A stretch of 64,000 bases of DNA from Dokdonella sp. (GTDB taxonomy: Bacteria; Pseudomonadota; Gammaproteobacteria; Xanthomonadales; Rhodanobacteraceae): contig NZ_JAGIAG010000003.1 in NCBI RefSeq assembly GCF_017744955.1, forward strand, positions 434,001 through 498,000, given 5' to 3'. Position 1 is the stretch's first letter. Every line of letters starts with the position of its first letter. The notes beneath the pieces were generated by a model. It was not told the DNA's origin. It saw only the letters and a program-made list of their open reading frames with translations, and did no database searches. The translations under genes were made by a program, and so were the position numbers. Below are positions 36,918-48,496 of this stretch, piece after piece.

Positions 36918-36994
36918 TGGCGCGCCCGGAGAGATTCGAACTCCCGACCACCAAGTTCGTAGCCTGGTGCTCTATCCAGCTGAGCTACGGGCGC
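36918..36994 (-). tRNA. tRNA-Arg(ACG)
   Basis: A complete 77-nt cloverleaf with CCA. The anticodon loop CTACGAA gives ACG, whose A34 is normally deaminated to inosine by TadA so that it reads CGU/CGC/CGA. It has its own promoter and terminator. Confidence 0.95.
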
Positions 36995-37078
36995 TTGAAA
37001 ACTTGCATTCCACACTTGCGAAACGTCTTCCGCCGCGGTCGTTCCCGTAAGAGATTCGCCCTGGGGAGGAAGCCCGCC

Positions 37079-37107
37079 ATCATCGCGATCATCACTCGAC
37101 GTGTCAA
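37079..37107 (-). promoter_or_regulatory. Promoter of tRNA-Arg(ACG)
   Basis: On the minus strand a perfect TTGACA, a 17-bp spacer and GATGAT, located between tRNA-Ser and tRNA-Arg(ACG). Confidence 0.85.
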
Positions 37108-37117
37108 GCTTTTCGAC

Positions 37118-37210
37118 TGGCGGAGAGAGAGGGATTCGAACCCTCGATAGAGCTTTTGACCCTATACTCCCTTAGCAGGGGAGCCCCTTCGGCCTCTCGG
37201 GCATCTCTCC
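37118..37210 (-). tRNA. tRNA-Ser(GCT)
   Basis: A class II tRNA of 93 nt with a long variable arm and an encoded CCA. The acceptor stem is GGAGAGA/TCTCTCC and the anticodon loop CTGCTAA gives GCT (reads AGC/AGU). It lies just after csrA, as serV does after csrA in E. coli. Confidence 0.95.
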
Positions 37211-37268
37211 GGATTTCGTCGGACTTGCTTGGCTTCGCGGCGCTCCTCGCGCCGCGAACGGGGCGCGA

Positions 37269-37297
37269 AGGATAGCGGCCCCATCCGTGATGGTAAA
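37269..37297 (-). promoter_or_regulatory. Promoter of tRNA-Ser(GCT)
   Basis: On the minus strand TTTACC, a 17-bp spacer and TATCCT, beginning 4 bp after the csrA stop. Confidence 0.7.
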
Positions 37298-37300
37298 GCG

Positions 37301-37504
37301 TCAGCTTTGTGCACCGCCCGAAGGCTCTTCTCCGGGCGCCAGCTCGCGCTTGATGCGCTGGTAGATCTCCTCGCGGTGCACCGCCACGTCCTTCGGCGCA
37401 TTGATCCCTATGCGAACCTGATTTCCCTTGACGCCGAGCACGGTGACGGTCACCTCGTCGCCGATCATCAGCGTCTCGCCGACGCGGCGAGTCAAAATAA
37501 GCAT
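37301..37504 (-). CDS. csrA: Carbon storage regulator CsrA
   Basis: This 67-residue RNA-binding protein represses or stabilises mRNAs by binding GGA motifs in 5' leaders. [22 protein letters not shown] (residues 1-22, quoted only in part by family match) and [19 protein letters not shown] are almost invariant. R44-type RNA-contact arginine lies in [14 protein letters not shown] lies 9 nt before ATG 37504; this GGA could itself be a CsrA site allowing autoregulation. alaS lies 249 bp upstream on the same strand, as in E. coli. Confidence 0.97.
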   Translation of the reverse strand: MLILTRRVGETLMIGDEVTVTVLGVKGNQVRIGINAPKDVAVHREEIYQRIKRELAPGEEPSGGAQS

Positions 37505-37753
37505 GTTGGTGCTCTCCTTACACGATTGTCGGTCCGATGAGCCCTTCAGCGCATGCAACCGCTCACCCGAGCGCGTCGAAGGAAACTCCGGGGACCAGGC
37601 AGCCTCCCTCGCTGCCGCTCCCCCTGTCGCAAACCGGCTCGCTGTTCTTGTCGCCACGCAGTGGCGATGCAGCGATACCTCGACCGCTCGATACTAGCGA
37701 ACGCCTGTCGCAGGCGCAACGAAACGCGCCCGCGCCTTACCTCGTCTTTACAT

Positions 37754-40384
<2,631 letters not shown>

Positions 40385-40385
40385 G

Positions 40386-40540
40386 CGGACGGGAATCGGG
40401 AATGGGGAATCGGAAAATCGGACGCGCCGAGCGTGCGATGCTCCGAACGTCGAGAAGGCGTCACGCCCATGAACGCGGGAATCCGATCCCCGCGGCCGAT
40501 CGACGGCACGCCGGACGCCCGCGTTCGCGGGCATCGAAGT
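40386..40540. repeat. Short tandem and REP-like repeats between recX and alaS
   Basis: GGGAATCGGGAATGGGGAATCGG (22-23 nt, near 40390-40413) repeats a GGGAATCG unit. Further on, GAACGCGGG (about 40475) is inverted as CCCGCGTTC (about 40528), and CCCGCG-TT-CGCGGG is itself a hairpin. Both types are frequent intergenic repeats in Xanthomonadales. They fill most of the 196-bp gap. Confidence 0.6.
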
Positions 40541-40580
40541 TCGAGGCATCGGCCGAAAATACGGTCCGCGATTGGAGTGT

Positions 40581-41072
40581 TCAATCCAACCCGAGGTCCG
40601 GATCGCCTGGTTCGGCGCGAGTGACGGCGCGTACTGTCGCCGCATCGAAGCCGCGGCGCAAGAGAAAGGCGGCGCGCTTGGCGCGCTCGGCCGCGTCCGC
40701 AGACCGCGCCGAACCGGCATGCCGGCGCAGCTGGGCCGCTGCGCTGGCGGCCCAGTCGACCGCGGCTACCGCGATCGCGGCGCGGATGGCGGCGTCGCCG
40801 AGCCCATGCGATTTCAGCTCGGCCTGGATGCGCAGCGGTCCGTAGCCCTGCGCGGCGCGCCGCCGTGCGAGGCTGGCGGCGAAGCGTTCGTCGTCCTGAT
40901 AGCGCTGCTCCTGCAAGCGCCCGATCGCCTGCTCCGCTTCGTCGCCCGTGCGGCCGGTGCTGCGCAGCTTGGTCTTCAGCTCACGCGCGGAGTGCTCGCG
41001 CCGCGCGAGCAGACCGACCGCCTGCTCGTAGGCGCTGCGCTTGGCCGGCTTGTCGGAGGAGCGTCGCGACAT
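40581..41072 (-). CDS. recX: Regulatory protein RecX
   Basis: The 163-residue, all-helical protein binds RecA filaments and limits their activity. The repeated three-helix modules are visible ([56 protein letters not shown]). The length equals E. coli RecX (166). Unlike the usual direct recA-recX adjacency, a phosphatase-like gene separates the two here. Confidence 0.93.
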   Translation of the reverse strand: MSRRSSDKPAKRSAYEQAVGLLARREHSARELKTKLRSTGRTGDEAEQAIGRLQEQRYQDDERFAASLARRRAAQGYGPLRIQAELKSHGLGDAAIRAAIAVAAVDWAASAAAQLRRHAGSARSADAAERAKRAAFLLRRGFDAATVRAVTRAEPGDPDLGLD

Positions 41073-41120
41073 GGCGAACCGGGCCGTACCGTCAATCGCG
41101 GAACCGCGGCGAGCCGCGGG

Positions 41121-41663
41121 TCAAGGCAGCTTCGGCCGCGTCGCGACGCGCGCGGCGATCTGCTCCTTGAGATCGTCGACGGACTGGCCCGCCGACGTCA
41201 CCACCGCCTCGATCGCTTCCGCTTCGAGCCCGCCGAAGCGCGAGGCTTCGGCCAGCGCCCAGGTTCGCGCCGCGCGGCGGCCGCTCTTGCAATACAGCAG
41301 CACGGCATTGTCGGGACGCGCGATCGCCCGCGAGACGGCATCGACGGCGGCAGCGGGAATGTCGCTGCCGGCGACGGGAGCGTAGGAGAACGCCAGACCC
41401 GCGCTGCGGGCGGCGGCGTCGACCGCGCTCGACGGCGGCTGCTCCGGCGCCTCGCCGTCCGGACGCAGATCGACGATGGCTTTGATGCCCTGCGCCTTCA
41501 ATTCCTCGATCTGGTCGGGCGAAATCTGGCCGGAAATCCACACGCCGCCGACCAGCGGCCTGACCGAAGCCGCGGCCGGCGCGTCGGCCGCGCCGGCGGG
41601 CATCGCGAGGCCGATCGCGGCGAGAAGAACCACCTGGGCGAACATCCACTTCAGCTTCGACAT
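41121..41663 (-). CDS. Exported DUF442/BLH-type phosphatase-like protein
   Basis: The 180-residue precursor has a signal peptide (about residues 1-25, ending MPAGA-AD). The mature domain resembles the DUF442 (beta-lactamase hydrolase-like phosphatase, TIGR01244) family: [32 protein letters not shown] and the phosphate-binding loop [11 protein letters not shown], which has the C-x-x-G-x-R spacing of that family. Related proteins are linked to sulfide handling or to tyrosine-phosphatase-like activity; the reaction here is unknown. It lies 19 bp after recA and 48 bp before recX, so probably shares their transcript. Confidence 0.85.
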   Translation of the reverse strand: MSKLKWMFAQVVLLAAIGLAMPAGAADAPAAASVRPLVGGVWISGQISPDQIEELKAQGIKAIVDLRPDGEAPEQPPSSAVDAAARSAGLAFSYAPVAGSDIPAAAVDAVSRAIARPDNAVLLYCKSGRRAARTWALAEASRFGGLEAEAIEAVVTSAGQSVDDLKEQIAARVATRPKLP

Positions 41664-41682
41664 CGGGCTCTCCGCTGGCGGA

Positions 41683-42714
<1,032 letters not shown>

Positions 42715-42762
42715 TGCGGAATCCTCGTGGGTGTCGTTCATGCGGCGAGCCTGCCGCGGCGA

Positions 42763-42824
42763 AGTCTCAGTGGCTAAGACTCCGGCAGTGGCGACGATTA
42801 TCCCACAGCGTTCCGCCGCGTCGA
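42763..42824 (-). promoter_or_regulatory. recA promoter and candidate operator
   Basis: On the minus strand TCGACG (42819-42824), a 16-bp spacer and GATAAT (42797-42802) form a plausible promoter. Just downstream, AGTCTTAGCCACTGAGACT (42763-42781) is a 19-bp near-palindrome with one mismatch per arm. It is a candidate LexA site, although it does not match the E. coli CTGT-N8-ACAG box. Confidence 0.5.
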
Positions 42825-42839
42825 TGTGCGAATCGCGCG

Positions 42840-43349
42840 TCAGCTCGTAAGAATTCGGCGCACGCCGTCGAGCGCCGCGGCGACGGTGCGGCGCCGCACG
42901 GCTTCGCGGTCGCCGTCGAAATGGAACAGCTCCGCGCGCGCGTAGCCGCCGCGCCGCTTCCAGCCGATCCAGACGGTGCCGACCGGCTTGTCCGGCGTGC
43001 CGCCGGAAGGCCCCGCCACGCCGGTGACGGCGACCGCCACGCTGGCGCCGTAGCGGGCGAGCGCGCCGGAGACCATCTCGATCACGGTTTCCTGGCTGAC
43101 CGCGCCGGTGCGCTCCAGCGTCTGCGGCCGCACGCCGAGCAGGGCTTCCTTCGCCTCGTAGCTGTAGGCGACCACGCCGCACTCGAACCACTGCGAGCTG
43201 CCGGCGATGTCGGTCAGCACCTTGGCGATCCAGCCGCCGGTGCACGATTCCGCCGCGACCAGGGTCTGGCCGCGCGCGAGCAGGCATTCGGCCACGGCTT
43301 GCGCCTGTGCGTTCAGGGCCTGGTCCGAAGAGGCGATGCTTGCCGACAT
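42840..43349 (-). CDS. pncC: Nicotinamide-nucleotide amidase (CinA C-terminal family)
   Basis: This 169-residue stand-alone CinA C-terminal domain deamidates NMN to NaMN in NAD salvage. The nucleophile Ser is in [12 protein letters not shown], and [40 protein letters not shown] (quoted by landmark) are family-typical. The length equals E. coli PncC (165). It lies directly upstream of recA, as ygaD does in E. coli. Confidence 0.95.
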   Translation of the reverse strand: MSASIASSDQALNAQAQAVAECLLARGQTLVAAESCTGGWIAKVLTDIAGSSQWFECGVVAYSYEAKEALLGVRPQTLERTGAVSQETVIEMVSGALARYGASVAVAVTGVAGPSGGTPDKPVGTVWIGWKRRGGYARAELFHFDGDREAVRRRTVAAALDGVRRILTS

Positions 43350-43440
43350 GACGACGATTCCGGAGGTGCGATACGAAACGCGCAGCATACTCCGCCGATC
43401 ACGCGCGGCAACGCGCACCGCGCGCGATTCGACGCCGGCC

Positions 43441-43848
43441 TCAGCGCACGGCGTCGAGCGCGCGACCCACCGGCACCGCCCGGCCCTGCTCGTCGACCGC
43501 CACCATCACGAACTCGCCCGAGGTCGCCAGCTGCCGTTCCGCACCGGGCGTCGGCTCGCGCAGCAGCGAGACGCGCACGGTCATCGAGCTGCGCCCGACA
43601 CCGACCACGTTCGCGCGCAGCTCGACGATGTCGCCGAGCTTGACCGCCGCGCGGAAATCGATGCGATCCGAGCGCGCGGTGACGACCGTGCGCCCGGCGA
43701 AGCGGCTGGCGGCGAGGAAGGCCGCCTTGTCCATCCACGCCAGCGCCTGGCCGCCGAACAGGCTGCCGAGATGATTGCAGTGGTCCGGGAAGACGATCTC
43801 GACGCAGCGGACCTCGACTCCGCTCTCCGCCGCCGCCTCAGAACGCAT
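43441..43848 (-). CDS. Acyl-CoA thioesterase, hotdog fold (YciA-like)
   Basis: The 135-residue protein is a hotdog thioesterase of the YciA/ACOT7-like class: FPDHCNHLGSLFGGQALAWMD carries the long central helix start with the catalytic Asp/Asn region, and TARSDRIDFRAAVKLGDIVEL the core strands. Such enzymes hydrolyse acyl-CoAs in the cytosol; chain-length preference cannot be read from sequence. Its start overlaps the nrdB stop by 11 nt, so it is translated from the nrd transcript. Confidence 0.9.
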   Translation of the reverse strand: MRSEAAAESGVEVRCVEIVFPDHCNHLGSLFGGQALAWMDKAAFLAASRFAGRTVVTARSDRIDFRAAVKLGDIVELRANVVGVGRSSMTVRVSLLREPTPGAERQLATSGEFVMVAVDEQGRAVPVGRALDAVR

Positions 43849-44878
43849 GATCGAAGCCGACCTCGCCCTCGACCGCGACCTGGTAAGCCGACACGCGCCG
43901 CTCGAAGAAGTTGGTCAGCTCCTGCACGTCCTGCAATTCCATGAACGGGAACGGATTGCGCGCGCCGTAGCGGCGCGGCAGGCCGAGCATCTCCAGGCGC
44001 CGGTCGGCGACGTATTCGAGGTACTGGCGCATCTCCTTCACCGACATGCCGACCACGCCGCCGGCGAGCACGTCCTCGGCGAACGCGGTCTCGCAGTCGA
44101 CCGCCTCGGCGATCATCGTGCCGACCTGGCCCGCCCACTGCTCGTCGAACAGCTCCGGCTGCTCGCTCCGCACGGTGCGGATCACCTCGAAGGCGAAGCC
44201 CATGTGCGCCGATTCGTCGCGGAACACCCATGCGGTACCGGCGGCGAGGCCCGGCAGCAGGCCGCGCGAACGCAGGAAATAGACATAGGCGAACGCGCCG
44301 AAGAAGAACAGGCCTTCGATGCAGGCAGCGAAGCAGGTCAGGTTGAGCAGGAACCGGCGCCGTTCGGCGTCGCTGGAGATGCGCTCGAGCGTGTAGATCG
44401 AATCGATCCAGCGCTGGCAGAACTCGGCCTTGGCGCGGATCGAGGGAATGTTCTCGACCGCCGCGAACGCCTGCGCCCGCCGCTCCGGCTGCGGGATGTA
44501 GTTGTCGAGCAGCGTCAGGTAGAACTGCACGTGCAGCGCTTCCTCGAACAGCTGGCGCGACAGGTACATGCGCGCTTCCGGCGCGTTGATGTGCTTGTAG
44601 AGGTTCAGCACGAGGTTGTTGGCGACGATCGAATCGCCGGTGGCGAAGAACGCCACCAGCCGCTCGATCAGGTGGCGATCGGCGGGCGTCATGCGCTGCG
44701 CGAGATGGCCAAGGTCGATCTGGAAGTCGATCTCCTCGACCGACCAGGTGTTCTTGATCGCGGCGCGGTACATCTCGTAGAACTGCGGATAGCGCATCGG
44801 CCGCAGGGTCAGGTCGAAGCCGGGGTCGAGAAGATGGGGAACCGGTGGAGAGGAGTGAGAAACGGGAATGGAGGTCAT
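43838..44878 (-). CDS. nrdB: Ribonucleotide reductase class Ia, beta subunit
   Basis: The 346-residue ferritin-like subunit houses the diiron-tyrosyl radical cofactor. Ligand helices show as SRQLFEEALHVQFY, LNLTCFAACIEGLFFFGAFAYV (landmark only) and VFRDESAHMGFAFEV. Conserved NTWSVEEIDFQIDL starts the core. The first about 15 residues (MTSIPVSHSSPPVPH) are encoded by low-complexity sequence next to an inserted gene, and the ATG has no Shine-Dalgarno; the family-like part begins at LLDPGFDLTLRPMRYPQF. It is separated from nrdA by an oppositely oriented gene. Confidence 0.95.
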   Translation of the reverse strand: MTSIPVSHSSPPVPHLLDPGFDLTLRPMRYPQFYEMYRAAIKNTWSVEEIDFQIDLGHLAQRMTPADRHLIERLVAFFATGDSIVANNLVLNLYKHINAPEARMYLSRQLFEEALHVQFYLTLLDNYIPQPERRAQAFAAVENIPSIRAKAEFCQRWIDSIYTLERISSDAERRRFLLNLTCFAACIEGLFFFGAFAYVYFLRSRGLLPGLAAGTAWVFRDESAHMGFAFEVIRTVRSEQPELFDEQWAGQVGTMIAEAVDCETAFAEDVLAGGVVGMSVKEMRQYLEYVADRRLEMLGLPRRYGARNPFPFMELQDVQELTNFFERRVSAYQVAVEGEVGFDHAF

Positions 44879-44880
44879 GA

Positions 44881-45234
44881 ATGCACTACCGGGAAACGAT
44901 CGTTTGGAGCAAGGCGATGGCAGCAGTCCGGCGAATCTACGGATTGCTGCCGCGCCTCCCGCGGGAAGAAATGTTCGGAATCAGAAGCCAGCTGGCGCGA
45001 GCGGCGGTCTCCGTGCCGTGCAATATCGCCGAAGGTTGGACGCGTGAATCTCGACGGGAGAAGGCGCAGTTTCTGTCCATAGCGCATGGCTCGCTGGCGG
45101 AAGCCGAAACCCTGCTGACCTTGTGCGAACAGCTGGGCTGGTTCGACGTCGAGCCCACATTTCTCTTGCGAGCGGAGATCGAGGAAACCAGTCGAATGCT
45201 GACCGCGCTGCGGCGAAAGACGAGAAACGTGTGA
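44881..45234 (+). CDS. Four-helix-bundle protein (23S rRNA intervening-sequence/S23 family)
   Basis: This 117-residue protein shows the S23/TIGR02436 pattern: VWSKAMAAVRRIYGLL, then IRSQLARAAVSVPCNIAEGW, then REKAQFLSIAHGSLAEAETLL. Members are encoded in intervening sequences of some bacterial 23S rRNAs and as free-standing genes; the molecular role is unknown. It has an ideal GGAGG six nt before ATG 44881, yet that site lies inside the nrdB start region on the opposite strand. GAG-rich repeats flank it on both sides. It looks like an inserted mobile cassette in the nrd operon. Confidence 0.88.
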   Translation: MHYRETIVWSKAMAAVRRIYGLLPRLPREEMFGIRSQLARAAVSVPCNIAEGWTRESRREKAQFLSIAHGSLAEAETLLTLCEQLGWFDVEPTFLLRAEIEETSRMLTALRRKTRNV

Positions 45235-45301
45235 CGAGGAGCGAGTAACGAGTGAAGCGCAGCTCTCCACTGCTTCCTTACTCCTCCACACTCTTTCTCG
45301 C

Positions 45302-47734
45302 TCACTGACACGCCTCGCACATCTCCGGATTCTCCAGCGAGCAGACGACGGCCTCGCTGTCCGTGTACGTCTTCGCCGGAGCGGCGGCGTCGACCGTCGC
45401 CTTGGCGATCCGCGTCGCCGGGCGCGAGCGCAGGTAGTAGGTCGTCTTCAGACCCTGCTTCCACGCGTACATGTACATGCTCGACAGCTGGCCGATGTTC
45501 GGGCTCTCGATGAACAGGTTCAGCGACTGGCTCTGGTCGATGAAGGCGCCGCGGTCGGCCGCCATGTCGATCAGCGAGCGCATCGGCAGCTCCCACACCG
45601 TGCGGTAGATCGCCTTCAGTTCGCCCGGCAGTTCCTGCAGCGACTGCACCGACCCCTCGGCGAGCTTGATCGCGTCGCGGATTTCCGCCATCCACAGGCC
45701 GAGGCGCTTCAGCTCGTCGACCAGGTAGCGGTTGACCTGCAGGAAGTCGCCGGACAGCGTCTCGCGCTTGAACAGGTTCGACAGCTGCGGCTCGATGCAC
45801 TCGTAGCAGCCGGCGATCGAGGCGATCGTCGCGGTCGGCGCGATCGCGATCAGCAGCGAATTGCGCAGGCCGTGCGCCTGGATCTCCTCGCGCAGGGCGT
45901 TCCAGCGCTCGGCGTCGCGCGGCGTCACTTTCCAGGCGTCGAACTGCAATTCGCCCTGCGCGGCACGCGTCTGCGCGAACGCCGCGTGCGCGCCCTTCTC
46001 GCGCGCGAGCTCGAGCGAAGTGCGCAGCGCCCAGTAGTAGATCTCCTCGGAAATGCGCGCCGACAGCTCGCGCGCCGCCGCGCTGTCGAACGGCAGGCGC
46101 AGCGCGAAGAAGAGATCCTGCAAGCCCATCAGGCCGAGACCGACCGGGCGCCAACGCAGGTTCGACGCGCGCGCCGTGGCGATCGGATAGAAGTTGAGGT
46201 CGATGACGCGGTCGAGCTGGCGCACGGCCACCTGCACCGTGTGCGCGAGCTTTTCGAAATCGAACGCGACGCCGTCGTGGTGCTGCGCCAGGTTGATCGA
46301 GCCGAGATTGCATACCGCCGTCTCGCCGGTGCTGGTCACCTCGACGATCTCGGTGCACAGGTTCGACAGGTGCACCGCGTTCTCGCCGCGCGCGGTCTGG
46401 TTGCAGGCGCGGTTGCAGGCGTCCTTGAAGGTCATCCAGCCGTTGCCGGTCTGCGCCAGCGTGCGCATCATGCGCGCGTACAGGTCGCGCGCCTGCAGCG
46501 TCTTGCGCGCCAGCCCGCGCGCCTCGGCCTGCACGTAGGCCTGCTCGAACGCCGCGCCCCACAGATCCGGCAGCTCGGGCACGTCGTTCGGATCGAACAG
46601 CGACCACGCGCCGTTCTCGTCGACGCGGCGCATGAACAGGTCCGGCACCCAGTTCGCCAGGTTCAGATGATGCGTGCGGCGCGCGTCGTCGCCGGTGTTC
46701 TCGCGCAGCTCGAGGAACGCTTCGATGTCCGCGTGCCACGGCTCCAGGTAGACGCAGGCCGCGCCCTTGCGCTTGCCGCCCTGGTTGACCGCGGCGACCG
46801 AGGAATCGAGCGTCTTCAGCCACGGCACGATGCCGTTGCTGAGGCCGTTGGTCGAACGGATCAGCGAGCCTTCCGAGCGCACGCGGTGCCAGGCGAGACC
46901 GATGCCGCCGGAGAACTTCGACAGCAGCGCGACGTCGCGGTACTTGTCGTAGATCGCCTCCAGCGAATCCTCCGGCGAGTCGAGCAGGAAGCAGCTCGAC
47001 AGCTGCTCGTGGCGCGTGCCGGCGTTGAACAGCGTCGGCGAACTCGGCACGTAGTCGAGCGCGCCGAACTGCTGATACAGCTCGATCGCCTCGGCCACCG
47101 TTTCGCTGAGCGCGCAGGCCACGCGCAGCCAGAAATGCTGCGGCGTCTCGATCACCTGGCGCTTGCTCGGGTGCTTGAGCAGGTAGCGGTCGTACAGCGT
47201 GCGCAGCCCGAAGTACTCGAAGCGCAGCGTGTAGCGCGCGTCGACCGCGTCGTTGAACTTGCGCGCGTTCGCCTCGACGAAATTCAGCACGCGCTCGTTG
47301 ATCAGGCCGGCCTCGAAACCGAGCCGGATCGACTGCGAGAACGAATGCACGCCCAGGCCCTGCACTTCCTTGTCGATATAGCCGGCGAGCAGGCGCGCGG
47401 CGACCTTGGAGTATTCCGGTTCCTCGGCGATGAACGAGGCGGCGGTGCGGATCGACAGCTCGTCGAGCTCGCGCGTCGTCGCACCGTCGTAGAGGCCGCT
47501 GATCGTCTTCAGCGCGACGCGCATCGCGTCGACGTCGGCCAGGCCTTCGCAGCAGCGCGCGACGGCGCGCACGATCTTGTTCAGGTCGACCGGTTCGTGC
47601 GCGCCCGAGCGCTTGGTCACCTGCATGGCGACCGGGCCGGCGTGCGGCGCGGTCAGACGGAAGCCGCCCTGGTCGGGCTTCGCCACGGTGGCAGGCGCGA
47701 TGGGGGGCGCGGCAGTGAGTTCGGACGTGGTCAT
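45302..47734 (-). CDS. nrdA: Ribonucleotide reductase class Ia, alpha subunit
   Basis: The 810-residue catalytic subunit reduces NDPs to dNDPs. An ATP-cone (about 35-125, MQVTKRSGAHEPVDLNKIV) gives overall dATP control. Active-site segments include SSCFLLDSPEDS, SNLCTEI and CNLGSINL; the thiyl-radical loop and LMGLQDLFFAL follow. The C-terminus ends EMCEACQ, the swinging redox CxxC. AAGGAG lies 6 nt before ATG 47734. A long 5' leader contains a cobalamin riboswitch and the promoter region has NrdR-like boxes. Confidence 0.97.
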   Translation of the reverse strand: MTTSELTAAPPIAPATVAKPDQGGFRLTAPHAGPVAMQVTKRSGAHEPVDLNKIVRAVARCCEGLADVDAMRVALKTISGLYDGATTRELDELSIRTAASFIAEEPEYSKVAARLLAGYIDKEVQGLGVHSFSQSIRLGFEAGLINERVLNFVEANARKFNDAVDARYTLRFEYFGLRTLYDRYLLKHPSKRQVIETPQHFWLRVACALSETVAEAIELYQQFGALDYVPSSPTLFNAGTRHEQLSSCFLLDSPEDSLEAIYDKYRDVALLSKFSGGIGLAWHRVRSEGSLIRSTNGLSNGIVPWLKTLDSSVAAVNQGGKRKGAACVYLEPWHADIEAFLELRENTGDDARRTHHLNLANWVPDLFMRRVDENGAWSLFDPNDVPELPDLWGAAFEQAYVQAEARGLARKTLQARDLYARMMRTLAQTGNGWMTFKDACNRACNQTARGENAVHLSNLCTEIVEVTSTGETAVCNLGSINLAQHHDGVAFDFEKLAHTVQVAVRQLDRVIDLNFYPIATARASNLRWRPVGLGLMGLQDLFFALRLPFDSAAARELSARISEEIYYWALRTSLELAREKGAHAAFAQTRAAQGELQFDAWKVTPRDAERWNALREEIQAHGLRNSLLIAIAPTATIASIAGCYECIEPQLSNLFKRETLSGDFLQVNRYLVDELKRLGLWMAEIRDAIKLAEGSVQSLQELPGELKAIYRTVWELPMRSLIDMAADRGAFIDQSQSLNLFIESPNIGQLSSMYMYAWKQGLKTTYYLRSRPATRIAKATVDAAAPAKTYTDSEAVVCSLENPEMCEACQ

Positions 47735-47962
47735 GGCGTTCTCCTTCACGAGCAATGGACCCGCGAGGAGACGAGCACGGCGACGCACGGAATGAGACAT
47801 CCCGCGATGCGCCGGCTTCCGCTCCCGCGAGCGAAACGAGAACCTGCGGGGCGACCGGGTCGAAAGCGGGGCCGCGCCCGTACGGACGCATGCGCGGCGA
47901 CTTCCGGCCGGCCCTTCCCGCGAGGGCCTTCGAGCCAACGCCGCGCCTTGCGGCACGACGGT

Positions 47963-48145
47963 CGTGGCCGGTATTCGGACTACGGGCCCGAGGCTCGTCG
48001 CCTCGCCTACTGGACGCTGCTTCCCAAGCCGCGAGGCTCAGTGCGATTCGCGTCGTTCGTTCCCGATCACCGCTGCGGGGCAGTCCCGGATTCGCACCGG
48101 ATTCCCTCGTCGCCCGAGCCTTGCAGCTCCGACGACGGCCCAGAT
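47963..48145 (-). ncRNA. Cobalamin (B12) riboswitch upstream of nrdA
   Basis: The minus strand carries the conserved core GAGGGAATCCGGTGCGAATC followed by CGGGACTGCCCCGCAGCGGT (within 48067-48108). The 3' B12 box TAGTCCGAATACCGGCCA (47966-47983) agrees with the consensus at about 15 of 18 positions. Adenosylcobalamin riboswitches repress B12-independent isozymes when B12 is available; class Ia NrdAB is such an isozyme of the B12-dependent class II NrdJ. About 230 nt separate it from the nrdA ATG, including GC hairpins (for example GGCCCT/AGGGCC) that may form the expression platform. No nrdJ is in this window. Confidence 0.9.
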
Positions 48146-48201
48146 GTTGTGTTGGACACCATCGACCAACACAAGATATTCGATTCGCCCGTTCACATCA
48201 A
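48137..48201 (-). promoter_or_regulatory. nrdA promoter with two NrdR-like boxes
   Basis: On the minus strand TTGATG (48196-48201), 17 bp, and TATCTT (48173-48178) form the promoter. Two segments resemble the 16-bp NrdR box acaCwAtATaTwGtgt: 48169-48184 (12 of 16) over the -10, and 48137-48152 (10 of 16) near the start point. Their starts are exactly 32 bp apart, the three-turn spacing known for NrdR operators. A perfect 9-bp inverted repeat TTGTGTTGG/CCAACACAA lies across them. NrdR would repress by dATP sensing. Confidence 0.7.
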
Positions 48202-48496
48202 TCCGCGGATGCAGGATTTTTCGCTTGACTTCGGAGAGCGGCCGACGGAGTTCGTACGGGGTAGGAAGCCGCCGCGACGCGCCCGAACTTTCCAGCCCCG
48301 GCGCGTCGATCCGAACGCCCGCCGGCGATGTCTTTCGCCGCGGCTTCGACCGGGGATTCCCGTTTCCGCACGCCAGCGGGCCGCGGCGCATTGCCGCCAG
48401 CCGCGACGACGAAGGCGACTGCACCGGTTCTGCACATTCGCGCGCTAGCGTGCCTCACGCGTTCCGCAATCCAGCGACCTGCCGGAGGAGAAGACG
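48202..48496. other. Intergenic region upstream of the dioxygenase-like gene
   Basis: This is the rest of the divergent gap between the nrdA promoter and the gene at 48497. Frames here are not supported. It presumably holds the promoter of the 48497 gene, but none stands out. Confidence 0.4.

Noticed and set aside
45872..48448. Plus-strand frame of about 860 codons opposite nrdA and its leader
   Set aside because: It crosses the riboswitch and nrdA in antisense and shows no protein-like features.
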